Shown: positions 44,733-53,047 of the stretch, one piece after another
Layout of the letters: the number at the start of each line of letters is the position of its first letter
Numbering within the stretch: position 1 is the stretch's first letter
From: Brevibacterium sp. W7.2
GTDB lineage: Bacteria; Actinomycetota; Actinomycetes; Actinomycetales; Brevibacteriaceae
Direction of reading: 5' to 3'
NCBI RefSeq assembly: GCF_018137945.1
Contig: NZ_CP073089.1
Coordinates: forward strand, 3,410,001 to 3,474,000
DNA: 64,000 bases
Notes under the pieces: model-generated
The model's database searches: none
What the model was told of the DNA's origin: nothing
The model's input: the letters and a program-made list of their open reading frames with translations, nothing else
Translations under genes and position numbers: made by a program

Positions 44733-45725
44733 TCACTTCTGCAGCTCGTCGAGGGCCTTCTGCGAGCCGGGTGCGAGTGTGATCGGCTCCGGCGGCACCG
44801 CAGTGTCGAGTGTGATGTCCTTCGCGGCCGCGTGGACCTTCTCGAGGTCGGCCTTCTTGTCATAGATGAGCTTCGTCAGCGCGCACTGCGTGCCCTCATC
44901 CATGTCGTTGCGGACCATGAGGACGTTCGGGGTGACGATCGTCTTCACCGTGCCCGCGCCCTTGTAGGTGTCGGCGGGGATCTCGGCCACCTCGTAGACG
45001 GGGTTGAGCTCCTTCATCTTGCTCTCGAGCCCGGAGATGTCGACGAACTCGACGTCCCCGCCGTTCGAGGTGAAGAGGTCGGTGACGCCTGCGGTGGGCA
45101 GACCGCCCGACCACACCATGCCGTCGATCGTCCCGTCCTTCATCCCGTCGACCGTCTTGGCCAGGTCGAGCCGCTGCTTCGTCACATCACCGTCGGCGAG
45201 GCCCGCGGATTCGATGAGGCGGTTGGCGATGACCTCGGTGCCGGACTTCGGCGACCCGGTCGAGATCGTCTTGCCCTTGAAGTCCTCGACGGACTTGATG
45301 TTCGCATCCTTGCGGACGATGACGTGCGTGTAGTTGTCGTAGATGCGCGTGAGCGCCGAGATCTCCTCGGGCTTGTCGAAGTCGGCGTTGCCGGTGACGG
45401 CATCGGCTGCGGTGTCGGCGAGCGAGAACGCGATGTCGTAGTCGCCCTTCGCCAGCTGCTGGAGGTTCTGCACCGAGGCTCCCGTCTCGGCGGCGGTGGC
45501 CTTGAGCTCGGTGTTGTCGGAGATCAGCTGCGCGAGACCGCCGCCGAGGACGTAGTACACGCCCGTCGAATTGCCGGTGGCGATCGTGATCTGGCCCGAC
45601 GCCGCCGTGCAGCCGTCCCCGCCTTCGGCGGCAGGGGTGTTCTCGCGCTTGCCGCCGCACGAACTCAGGGCCAGGACCGCGGCGATCGCGGCCGCGGTGA
45701 CGGTGAACATCTTCGTTCTCTTCAT
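44733..45725 (-). CDS. TAXI-family TRAP transporter solute-binding lipoprotein
   Basis: A 330-residue binding protein. Signal peptide with lipobox (AAVLALSSCGG, cysteine 23), then the TAXI fold: ITIATGNSTGVYYVLGGGLAQLI, TGASVQNLQQLAKGDYDIAF, and ISTGSPKSGTEVIANRLIESAG. Ligand by family is often a small carboxylate or amino acid (glutamate/glutamine-like), not resolvable here. It follows the fused permease on the same strand, 158 bases downstream; that gap has three 13-bp imperfect repeats (CAGCGGTTGGTGC type, 45798-45836). Confidence 0.9.
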   Translation of the reverse strand: MKRTKMFTVTAAAIAAVLALSSCGGKRENTPAAEGGDGCTAASGQITIATGNSTGVYYVLGGGLAQLISDNTELKATAAETGASVQNLQQLAKGDYDIAFSLADTAADAVTGNADFDKPEEISALTRIYDNYTHVIVRKDANIKSVEDFKGKTISTGSPKSGTEVIANRLIESAGLADGDVTKQRLDLAKTVDGMKDGTIDGMVWSGGLPTAGVTDLFTSNGGDVEFVDISGLESKMKELNPVYEVAEIPADTYKGAGTVKTIVTPNVLMVRNDMDEGTQCALTKLIYDKKADLEKVHAAAKDITLDTAVPPEPITLAPGSQKALDELQK

Positions 45726-45883
45726 GGGCTCTTCCCTTTCTCAGTGGGTGTCTCAGTAGAGGTCTGGTGACAGCGGCTTCAGTGGACGATCGGGGGCCAG
45801 CGGTTGGTGCCAGCAGTTGGCGTCGGCGGTTGGGCGGCTGGGCCGTCCGGTCCCCGCACCGGGCTGGGAGGTCAGGTGCGAGG

Positions 45884-48034
45884 TCATGGGTGGGCCGCCT
45901 CGGCGGGGGTGTCCTGCGGACTCCGAGGTCGACGTCGGAGCACGAGGTGGACGATGACGGCGAGGGCGAGGGCGGCGAAGCCGATGGTCATCGACAGCGG
46001 CTGGAGGTAGAGGAGCGCGCCGGCGGCGATGAAGCAGAGGACGCGTTCGGGCCAGCCGGCTCGGCGGATGATCCAGCCGCCGGCCCCGGCGGCGAGCGCG
46101 GCGACGGCGCACGCGGACACGGCACCGGTCCACAGGGCCCCGAGGAATCCGCCCTGCGCGACGAGGGAGGCGCCTTCGGGGGTGAAGGTGAAGGCGAGCG
46201 GGACGAGGAAGGCGGGGATCGCGTACTTGCACGCCTGCCACATCGTCGCGATGACCCGGCCCCCGGTGATCGCCGAGGAGGCGACGGCGGCGAGCGCGGT
46301 CGGCGGGGACACCTCGGAGAGGACGGCGTAGTAGAAGATGAACATCGCGGCCGCCGCCTCGGGGACGCCGAGGGTGATGAGGGCCGGACCGACGATGACC
46401 CAGCTGATGATGAACGAGGCGGTCACGGGCACCGCGAGACCGAGTACGGTCACGGCGATCGCGGCGAAGATGCACGTGAAGACGAGGACGGCGGTCGGGT
46501 TCGTCGAGATCGCCTGCGCGCCCTTGACGAGGATGTCGGAGATGACCTGGCCGAGCCCGGTCTTCGTGATAGTCGAGACGATGATGCCCGCGGCCGCGCA
46601 CACGCTCGTCACCGGCAGGACCGAGCGGATGCCGGTCGACAGGGCACCGAAGATGACGTCCCAGATCGCCCGAAGGATCGCGGTCGGCTGCCCGCGGTGG
46701 GTGAGGACGATCTCGATGACGCCGAAGCCGATGCCGACGAGCGTCGCGTAGACGACGGCCTTGAACGGGGCCATGCCGAGGGCGAGGAAGACGACGATGA
46801 TGCCGAGCGAGATGAAGTGGTAGAAGCCCTTCTTGAGGATCGGCCACGAGCGCAGGCCCGGCGGCGGGCGGTAGTCGACGTCGATCTTGCGCGAGTCGAT
46901 CTCGATGGCGAGGAAGATCCCCAGGTAGTAGAGCAGGGTGGGCACGACCGCCCAGAGGAGGACGAGGCCGTAGGAGACGTTGAGGAGCTCGGCGATGATG
47001 AAGGCCGCGGCGCCGAGGGTCGGCGGAGAGAGGATCGCGCCGATGCCCGAGGCCGCGAGCATGCCGCCGGCATTCTCCTTCGGGTAGCCGGCCTTCTTGA
47101 GCACCGGCCACGTCACCGCGCCGAGCGAGACGGCCGTGGCCGTGCCCGACCCCGACACCGTGCCGAGGAGGAAGCCCGAGAGCGCGACCGTGCGTCCCGG
47201 CGCGGCCTTCGACTTCTTGAAGAGTGAGAATGAGAGGTCGATGAAGAAGTTCGCCGCGCCCGTCTTGTCGAGCACCGCGCCGTAGATCGTGAAGAGGACG
47301 ATGTAGGTCGCGGCGACGTCGAGCGGGATGCCGTAGAAGCCCGACGCGTCGTTGTAGAGCGCGTTGATGATCTGGTCGAAGTTCTGTCCCGCGTGCGCGC
47401 CGGGCCAGCCGACGGGAATGTAGGCCCCGTAGTAGCTGTAGAGGAAGAAGACGACGCAGAAAATCGGGAGGATGAGGCCGGTCGTCCGCCGCGTCGCCTC
47501 GAGGATGAGGAGCATGAGGATGCCGCCCATCGTCACGTCGAGCGGGTCGAGGGAGCCCTGCCGGTTGAGGAACTCGTTGAACCCGCCGGAGAAGAACGGC
47601 AGCACCGGGTAGGCGCAGGTGAGGAAGGTGAGGACGACGAGAATCCAGTCGATGACCGAGGGGTTGTCCGTGGTGCGGGCAGGCTTCGCTTTCCGTGCCG
47701 TCCCCGGCGCCGAGGTGGTCGCCTCCGCAGCGGCCTCCGCTGCATGCGCGCCCGCTTCCTTCCGCCGGCCGAACCCGGGGCGGTAGCAGATGAAGACGAG
47801 AGGCAGGACGAAGGCGAGGAACCACATGAGGTAGTACTGGTTGCCCTGCCGGAGCGGGAAGAACACCTGGTTGAGGACGTAGAGGGAGATGAGGAAGCAG
47901 ACGATGCTCACACCCAGGTCGAGTCGGCGCGTGAGCCTGCGCTGCGGGAGTTCCTCGTCGTACTGGGCGATGAGGTCGTCGACGTTCGCTTGGGGAAGCG
48001 GACTGGTGGCAGTCGCGGACGGACGCTCGGACAT
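45884..48034 (-). CDS. TRAP transporter permease, fused 4TM-12TM (TAXI type)
   Basis: A 716-residue membrane protein joining the small DctQ-like part and the large DctM-like part into one chain, as in TAXI-TRAP systems. DctM features include FLLGTVSGSGTATAVSLGAVTWPVLKKAGYP, GMLAASGIGAILSPPTLGAAAFIIAE and VLSEVSPPTALAAVASSAITGG. It imports the ligand of the lipoprotein encoded downstream using a sodium gradient. The start at 48034 (MSERPS) is supported by GAAGGG; the longer frame is a low-complexity translation of the C-rich repeats upstream. Confidence 0.92.
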   Translation of the reverse strand: MSERPSATATSPLPQANVDDLIAQYDEELPQRRLTRRLDLGVSIVCFLISLYVLNQVFFPLRQGNQYYLMWFLAFVLPLVFICYRPGFGRRKEAGAHAAEAAAEATTSAPGTARKAKPARTTDNPSVIDWILVVLTFLTCAYPVLPFFSGGFNEFLNRQGSLDPLDVTMGGILMLLILEATRRTTGLILPIFCVVFFLYSYYGAYIPVGWPGAHAGQNFDQIINALYNDASGFYGIPLDVAATYIVLFTIYGAVLDKTGAANFFIDLSFSLFKKSKAAPGRTVALSGFLLGTVSGSGTATAVSLGAVTWPVLKKAGYPKENAGGMLAASGIGAILSPPTLGAAAFIIAELLNVSYGLVLLWAVVPTLLYYLGIFLAIEIDSRKIDVDYRPPPGLRSWPILKKGFYHFISLGIIVVFLALGMAPFKAVVYATLVGIGFGVIEIVLTHRGQPTAILRAIWDVIFGALSTGIRSVLPVTSVCAAAGIIVSTITKTGLGQVISDILVKGAQAISTNPTAVLVFTCIFAAIAVTVLGLAVPVTASFIISWVIVGPALITLGVPEAAAAMFIFYYAVLSEVSPPTALAAVASSAITGGRVIATMWQACKYAIPAFLVPLAFTFTPEGASLVAQGGFLGALWTGAVSACAVAALAAGAGGWIIRRAGWPERVLCFIAAGALLYLQPLSMTIGFAALALAVIVHLVLRRRPRSPQDTPAEAAHP

Positions 48035-48081
48035 CGGTGTCCCTTCGGTCTCTCTGGGCTGGCGGATGGGGTGGTGTGCAA

Positions 48082-48165
48082 GTGGTGTGGGGCGGTGGTG
48101 GTGTGGGGCGGTGGTGGTGTGGGGCGATGGTGTGGGGCGATGGTGGTGTGGTGGCGTGTGGTGGT
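48082..48165. repeat. G-rich tandem repeat in the TRAP permease leader
   Basis: GTGGTGTGGGGCG recurs at 48082, 48098 and 48114 with 16-bp period, then ATGGTGTGGGGCG at 48127 and degenerate copies. Four runs of GGGG in about 60 bases could form a G-quadruplex on the plus strand; the permease mRNA carries the C-rich complement. Confidence 0.7.
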
Positions 48166-48431
48166 CGGTCGGCACGGGTCGGCTCACCTCCTCGTGGCGT
48201 CGACCGGCGCTGGTCACCGCACTTGAGAATGTGAGTTGACTCACAATATACCGAGAGGACCCGCCAGTTCCGGCGGATCGGGACGATCGGGGCGGGATTT
48301 AGCGTGATCGTTACGCAGGGTGCCGCTATTCGGGACTGAGTGGGTGCCGGCGGGGTGGGTGTGGAGTGGGTGAGCGCACTGGGCGCGTGCAGTGCAAGCG
48401 TGAGCTGCGCGTCGATGTCGGCACCGGGCGT

Positions 48432-48552
48432 CATTCAACACTTGCCGCGAAAAAGTCGTCTTCGGGGATCACTTTTTCACGCCAACTGTTGAACGAGCGG
48501 CCACTGCCGCACGCAACCCGTCGATGTTCACGCCAACTGTTGAACGAGCGGC
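48432..48552. repeat. Imperfect hairpin with an extra direct copy of one arm
   Basis: Left arm 48432-48456 pairs with 48471-48495 at 21 of 25 positions (loop of 14). The 26-bp word spanning the right arm (TTCACGCCAACTGTTGAACG + AGCGGC, 48476-48501) is repeated exactly at 48527-48552, 51 bases on. Confidence 0.65.
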
Positions 48553-48587
48553 GCAGACGTCACCCAGCTCCTGTGTAGGTTGGGACC

Positions 48588-49433
48588 ATGGCCGAAACTC
48601 AGCAGGTCTTCGACGCGCACTTCCACATCATCGACCCGGCGCACCCGCTCGTCGAGAACAACGGGTATCTGCCCGACCCGTTCACGGTCGCCGACTACGT
48701 CGCGCGCGTCGGTGGACTCAGCGACAGTGGACGCGGCACCCCCGACGCCGGCACCAGTGACCCCGCCGACGCCGAGCCCACCTCCGGCCTCAGCGATTCC
48801 TCCGTCGCCGTCGCCGGCGGCGCGATCGTCTCGGGGTCGTTCCAGGCCTTCGACCAGGGCTACCTCGTCGAGGCGCTGCAGCAGCTCGGCCCGACCTTCG
48901 CCGGAGTCACGCAGCTGCCTGCCGACACGAGCGACGAGCGCATCCTCGCCCTCGATGCCGCCGGCATCCGCGCCCTGCGCTTCAATGTCGCCCGCGGCGG
49001 CTCGGCGGGCTTGGGCGACCTCGATCGCTTCGCCCGCCGCGTCCATGACCTCGCCGGCTGGCACACCGAGCTCTACATCGACGCGCGCACGATCGACGAC
49101 GATCTTGCCGCCCGGATCGCGGCTCTGCCGGCCGTGAGCATCGACCACCTCGGGATGCACCGGGACGGCGTCGACACTCTCCTCCGCCTCGTCGATCGCG
49201 GCGTCAACGTCAAGGCGACCGGGTTCGGTCGGGTCGACCTCGACCCCGCCGAGGCGATCCGCCGCATCGTCGACACTGATCCGTCCGCGCTCATGGTCGG
49301 CACCGATCTGCCGTCGACGCGGGCTCGCCGCCCGTTCGCCGACTCCGACTTCGACCTCGTCCGCGAGGTGCTCACGCCCGCAGAACTCGACGCCGTCTTC
49401 TGGTCCAACGCCGCCGACTTCTACCTCGGATGA
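48588..49433 (+). CDS. Amidohydrolase-2 family metal-dependent hydrolase
   Basis: A 281-residue TIM-barrel hydrolase of the PDC hydrolase/amidohydrolase-2 type. The metal-binding DAHFHI (His11, His13) is at the N-terminus, later ligands are in SIDHLGMHR and the C-terminal VGTDLPSTRA aspartate. A 30-residue Ser/Asp/Gly-rich insert at about 42-72 interrupts an otherwise compact enzyme. Substrate is probably a small lactone or cyclic carboxylic acid; not determinable. TAGGTT six bases before the ATG points to a leaderless message. Confidence 0.83.
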   Translation: MAETQQVFDAHFHIIDPAHPLVENNGYLPDPFTVADYVARVGGLSDSGRGTPDAGTSDPADAEPTSGLSDSSVAVAGGAIVSGSFQAFDQGYLVEALQQLGPTFAGVTQLPADTSDERILALDAAGIRALRFNVARGGSAGLGDLDRFARRVHDLAGWHTELYIDARTIDDDLAARIAALPAVSIDHLGMHRDGVDTLLRLVDRGVNVKATGFGRVDLDPAEAIRRIVDTDPSALMVGTDLPSTRARRPFADSDFDLVREVLTPAELDAVFWSNAADFYLG

Positions 49434-49511
49434 CGCGCCCGCACGAGCTGACCCGGCACCCGTCCGGAACGGACTGAGAATCGCCGGGGACGATCCCGTC
49501 GCCGACCCGCC

Positions 49512-50342
49512 CTATTCGGCGGCCCGCCTCTCATACGCCGCCCGGGCGAGCACATAGCCGAGCACGCCGAGGCCGACGATCCAGAGCAACGAGATCCACC
49601 AGCTGCTGCCGGGCGGCGTGCCCATGAGCAGTCCGCGGATCGTCTCGATGATCGGCGTGAACGGTTGGGCGTCGGCGAAGATCTGCATCCAGCGCGGCAT
49701 CGTGTCCGTGGGCACGAACCCGGAGCCGACCATCGGCAGGAGCATGAAGAGCATCGGCACATTGCTCGCCGTCTCGACCGACTTCGCCATGACGCCGAGT
49801 GCCACCGACAGCCAGCCGAGGGAGACGATGAGGAGGAGGCAGAAGCCGACGAGGCCCAGCCAGTCGAGTCCGTCCGCCGCCGGCCGGAAGCCGAGGATGA
49901 GCGCCAGACCGAGGACGAGGAGGACGGCAGCGACCTGCTGCAGGCCATTGCTGATGACGTGACCGGCCATGACCGCGCCGCGCGAGATCGACATCGACCG
50001 GAACCGGGTGACGATCCCCTCGTTCATGTCCTGCGACATCGACAGCGCCGTCAGCTGCATGCCGCCGACGAAGGTGAGCACGATGATGCCGGGCATGACG
50101 TAGGCGAGGTAGTCACCGGAATCACCGCCGAGCCCTCGCCCCAGGGTTCCCCCGAAGACGTAGACGAAGAGCAGGAGGATGACGATCGGGGCACCGACGA
50201 GGAACATGAACACCGGGTAGCGCACCGCGTGGACGAACTGCCGCTTGACCATCGTCGCCGTGTCCGCCCATGCCCAGCGGATCGGGTGGCGCGCCGGCTC
50301 AGGAGCTGCCGCGGTCAGCGGTGTCGTGGGGGTCTGAGTCAT
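49512..50342 (-). CDS. ABC-2 type exporter permease (DrrB-like)
   Basis: A 276-residue permease with six predicted helices: FMFLVGAPIVILLLFVYVFGG, AYVMPGIIVLTFVGGMQLTAL, VAAVLLVLGLALILGF and LGLVGFCLLLIVSLGWLSVALGVMAKS are clear. The ABC-2 signature region SMSISRGAVMAGHVISNGLQQ is present. It pairs with the ATPase encoded upstream (ATGA overlap). Homologous DrrAB pairs export drugs or lipids; the substrate here is unknown. Confidence 0.9.
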   Translation of the reverse strand: MTQTPTTPLTAAAPEPARHPIRWAWADTATMVKRQFVHAVRYPVFMFLVGAPIVILLLFVYVFGGTLGRGLGGDSGDYLAYVMPGIIVLTFVGGMQLTALSMSQDMNEGIVTRFRSMSISRGAVMAGHVISNGLQQVAAVLLVLGLALILGFRPAADGLDWLGLVGFCLLLIVSLGWLSVALGVMAKSVETASNVPMLFMLLPMVGSGFVPTDTMPRWMQIFADAQPFTPIIETIRGLLMGTPPGSSWWISLLWIVGLGVLGYVLARAAYERRAAE

Positions 50343-51445
50343 CGTTCGGTCCTTCCGTGTCGTGTCGAGGTGCCGGTCGGGTGGGTGCCATCAGTCCTCT
50401 CGCCGAGGCTGTCCACCGGATCCGCGGCCGCATCGACCTCGCCGTCTCCGGTGTCGCTCGGGCCGGCATCGGCACCGGCCGTGCGTGCCCCGTGCCCGGT
50501 GAGAGCGAAGAAGACGTCGTCGAGGCAGGGGGTCTCCACGGTGAGTCCGCGCGGTTCGATGCCGGCGGACTCCAATCCGCCGAGGACCTGCCGCAGGTGT
50601 GCCGCTCCCCCATCACCGGGGACGGAGAGCGCGAGCGCCTCGGCCCGGCCGGCGGCCTGCGGCCAGAGGCTCTGCGCTCGATCGAGATCGGCCGCCGAGG
50701 CGAAGGCGAGGTCGATGCGACCACCGGGGATGAGCCGTTTGAGCCCGTCCGCGGTGTCGTTCGCGACGATCTTCCCGCCGTCGAGGACGGCGATGCGATC
50801 CGCGAGCTCATCGGCTTCGTCGAGGTACTGCGTCGTGAGGAAGATCGTCACCCCGGAGGCGACGAGCTCGCCGACGATGTCCCACATCGTGCGGCGGCTG
50901 CGCGGGTCGAGGCCGGTCGTCGGCTCGTCGAGGAAGACGAGGCTCGGCCGAGCGATGAGCGTCATCGCGAGGTCGAGTCTGCGGCGCATGCCGCCGGAGT
51001 ACGTCGATGCCTGCTGTCGACTCGCGGGACCGAGGTCGAAGCGTTCGAGCATCTCGTCGACCCGCGCCTTCTGCTCCGCTGCCGGAAGGTGGGCGAGGGC
51101 AGCGACGAGGGCGAGGTTCTCCCGGCCGGTGAGCAGACCGTCGACGGCGGAGAACTGCCCGGTCAGACCGATGAGCGGGCGGACATCGGCCCCTGCGGAC
51201 ACGACGTCACGACCGAACACCTCGGCGCGTCCGCTGTCGGGGCGCTGCAGTGTGGAGAGGATGTTCACCGTCGTCGTCTTCCCGGCCCCGTTGGGACCGA
51301 GCAGGGCGAGGACCTCGCCGCGGGCGACCTCGAGGTCGATGCCTGCCAGGACGGTCTTGTCGCCGTAGGCCTTCCGCAGGTCTCGGACGCTGATGGCCGG
51401 TCTGGTCGTCGGTGTGGTTCCGGATTCGGTGGCGAGATCCGACAT
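50339..51445 (-). CDS. ABC transporter ATP-binding protein (DrrA-like)
   Basis: A 368-residue ATPase: Walker A LLGPNGAGKTTTV, Q-loop LTGQFSAVDGLLTG, signature YSGGMRRRLDLAM, Walker B LVFLDEPTTGLD and H-loop-like FLTTQYLDEAD. The DrrA-type C-terminal domain contains LESAGIEPRGLTVETPCLDDVFFALTG. A Gly/Asp/Thr-rich tail of about 45 residues follows. Translationally coupled to the permease. The operon includes DUF4097 and the RHH regulator upstream; 160 bases separate it from DUF4097. Confidence 0.92.
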   Translation of the reverse strand: MSDLATESGTTPTTRPAISVRDLRKAYGDKTVLAGIDLEVARGEVLALLGPNGAGKTTTVNILSTLQRPDSGRAEVFGRDVVSAGADVRPLIGLTGQFSAVDGLLTGRENLALVAALAHLPAAEQKARVDEMLERFDLGPASRQQASTYSGGMRRRLDLAMTLIARPSLVFLDEPTTGLDPRSRRTMWDIVGELVASGVTIFLTTQYLDEADELADRIAVLDGGKIVANDTADGLKRLIPGGRIDLAFASAADLDRAQSLWPQAAGRAEALALSVPGDGGAAHLRQVLGGLESAGIEPRGLTVETPCLDDVFFALTGHGARTAGADAGPSDTGDGEVDAAADPVDSLGERTDGTHPTGTSTRHGRTER

Positions 51446-51605
51446 GGATCCTCCTTGTTCTCATGGTCTTCTGGGGGCCGGCGGCGGTGCGCCGACCTGT
51501 TTTCGGGTGCACGACGCCACGCCCGGTCGCTTGACCTGGTGCGCTGTGATGATGTGCCGCGACAGCGGCTGATGGGTTCGACCTCGGGGAGGTCGGTGGG
51601 ATGGG

Positions 51606-52445
51606 CTACTGGGCGCGGTCGATGATGATGTCGCCGAACTTCGTGTGGGCGTGGACTTCGACGGGCAGTTCGTCGCCGAGCGGTCCGGAGTCGGTTTCGA
51701 GGTCGGTGCGCACGACTCCGTTCTTCGAGTCCGCGTCGATCCACACCGGCGCGCCGGCCGCGACGCCGACCTCGATGGTGCCGAACGACGATTCGAGATC
51801 GAGGCGGCCGCTGCCGGCCCGGCGCACCCGCACGGAGCCGTGCCCCGAGGCGGCCCTGACATCGCCGTCGACGCTGTCGAGGCTGATGGTGCCGGTCGCG
51901 GTGGCGAGCTCTCCCGTGCCGGCGAACTCGCCGACGCGGATCGACCCGTGGGCCGACCTGATGTGCGCCTCCCCGCCGATCCGTCCGAGCTGGGCATCCC
52001 CGGAGGAGAGTCGGACATCGACGCGGTCGGTCACCTCGTCGACCGCGAGGCTTCCCGCGCTGACTTTCGCCGTGAGTGACACCATGGTGTCACCCGTGAC
52101 GTCGCCGGCGGAGGCCTTCACTCTCACGGCGCCCACGTGGTTGCGCAGCCGGATGGATCCCGCGCCGATCGCCACGTCGAGGTCGGTCCCGGTGGGGACC
52201 TCCAGTCGGACATCTGCCGAGCCCTTGCCGCCGAGGAGGAGCCGCTTCTCCCCGACGATGCCGAGAGTGCCCTCGCCCTCGGTCACGGAGATCCGCTCGG
52301 CAGCCTCGCGGTCGACGGCGCGGTCGGGGTTCGTCGGTTCGATCGTGACGTCGACGCCGTCGCGCTCACCTGCGGTGACGAGGAGAGCGCCGGCCGGGAT
52401 GTCGACGGTGATCGCCGGTCGTGTCATGGTCGTGTACTGAGTCAT
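51606..52445 (-). CDS. DUF4097-type beta-helical adhesin-like protein
   Basis: A 279-residue protein built from short beta repeats (GSIRLRNHVGAVRVKASAGDV, GTISLDSVDGDVRAASGHGSVRVRR, SFGTIEVGVAAGAPV), the pattern of DUF4097/DUF4098. No signal peptide, so cytosolic. Such proteins often sit between a ribbon-helix-helix regulator and a DrrAB exporter in actinobacteria; role unknown. The ATG at 52445 overlaps the regulator's stop (ATGA); an in-frame ATG at 52454 is possible. Confidence 0.82.
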   Translation of the reverse strand: MTQYTTMTRPAITVDIPAGALLVTAGERDGVDVTIEPTNPDRAVDREAAERISVTEGEGTLGIVGEKRLLLGGKGSADVRLEVPTGTDLDVAIGAGSIRLRNHVGAVRVKASAGDVTGDTMVSLTAKVSAGSLAVDEVTDRVDVRLSSGDAQLGRIGGEAHIRSAHGSIRVGEFAGTGELATATGTISLDSVDGDVRAASGHGSVRVRRAGSGRLDLESSFGTIEVGVAAGAPVWIDADSKNGVVRTDLETDSGPLGDELPVEVHAHTKFGDIIIDRAQ

Positions 52446-52951
52446 CGCATCCATCCTGAGATTCTGCTGGTTCGGGTTCGCTCGGTGCCGCGAGTGTCGA
52501 GACCTGCGGCGACGGCACGGACAAGCCATGCGTTGAGCGAGATGCCCTCGGCCTTCGCCGCCTGCTCCGCGCGCGCCTTGATCGAGTCGGGCAGCCGCAG
52601 CGTCGTCCGCGAGGTGCTGGCGTCGTCGAGGTCGACGGGAACGTCGGCGGCGGCCTGTTCAGCCCCCGGCTGCGCGATCGTCGCATCGTCCTCGTCGCCC
52701 CGAGGCGCGGGCAGCCCGTCGACGACGAAGTCGATGTCACGCCCGCGGAGGCGGACATCGATGACGGCCGGGGCGATCGCCGAGGTGAGTTCCGCACTGG
52801 CATCGGTGAGCGCATCGAGAATCGTCACGCGCGCCGCAGGTTCGAGGGCGGTGACGAGTCGCTCGGCGACATCGCGAGTGGTGTCATCGCCGGCTGCGGC
52901 TGCGGCGGTGAGCTGGTTCTGGAGCTGCTCGACATGGCGCGTGATGTTCAT
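52442..52951 (-). CDS. Ribbon-helix-helix (HicB/Arc-like) regulator
   Basis: A 169-residue protein. The C-terminal segment TSRTTLRLPDSIKARAEQAAKAEGISLNAWLVRAVAAGL is an RHH DNA-binding unit. The N-terminal 110 residues (MNITRHVEQLQNQLTAAAAAGDD, VTILDALTDASAELTSAIAPAVIDVRL) are helical with an acidic linker. Annotated relatives are often called HicB-family antitoxins, but no HicA-like toxin is beside it: the partners are DUF4097 and an ABC exporter. A 23-bp perfect palindrome eight bases upstream of its ATG is the likely autoregulatory operator. Confidence 0.82.
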   Translation of the reverse strand: MNITRHVEQLQNQLTAAAAAGDDTTRDVAERLVTALEPAARVTILDALTDASAELTSAIAPAVIDVRLRGRDIDFVVDGLPAPRGDEDDATIAQPGAEQAAADVPVDLDDASTSRTTLRLPDSIKARAEQAAKAEGISLNAWLVRAVAAGLDTRGTERTRTSRISGWMR

Positions 52952-52959
52952 GGATCCAT

Positions 52960-52982
52960 TGTGACACCATTATGGTGTCACA
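52960..52982 (-). promoter_or_regulatory. 23-bp perfect palindromic operator of the RHH operon
   Basis: TGTGACACCAT, one central base, then ATGGTGTCACA (52960-52982). On the minus strand the centre reads CATAAT, a possible -10 box, so a bound protein would block the promoter. A further half-site TGACACCA lies at 52994-53001. Confidence 0.75.
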
Positions 52983-53047
52983 TGCAAGGCCGATGACACC
53001 AGAAATTTCTCGGTGCGCAACGACAGTTGTCGCGTAGCATGGCGAAG

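Larger units (their letters stand above)
48035..48587. other. Divergent intergenic region between TRAP permease and amidohydrolase
   Basis: No gene supported. From left to right: a G-rich tandem array (48082-48165), the region where a minus-strand promoter is expected (ACTCACATTCTC/ACTCACAATATA near 48228-48250), an imperfect 25-bp hairpin plus a direct repeat (48432-48552), and TAGGTT at 48576-48581 in front of the amidohydrolase ATG. Confidence 0.65.

Noticed and set aside
52442..52951. HicAB toxin-antitoxin pair
   Set aside because: Only an RHH regulator is present; the neighbour is a 279-residue beta-repeat protein, not a small HicA-type toxin.
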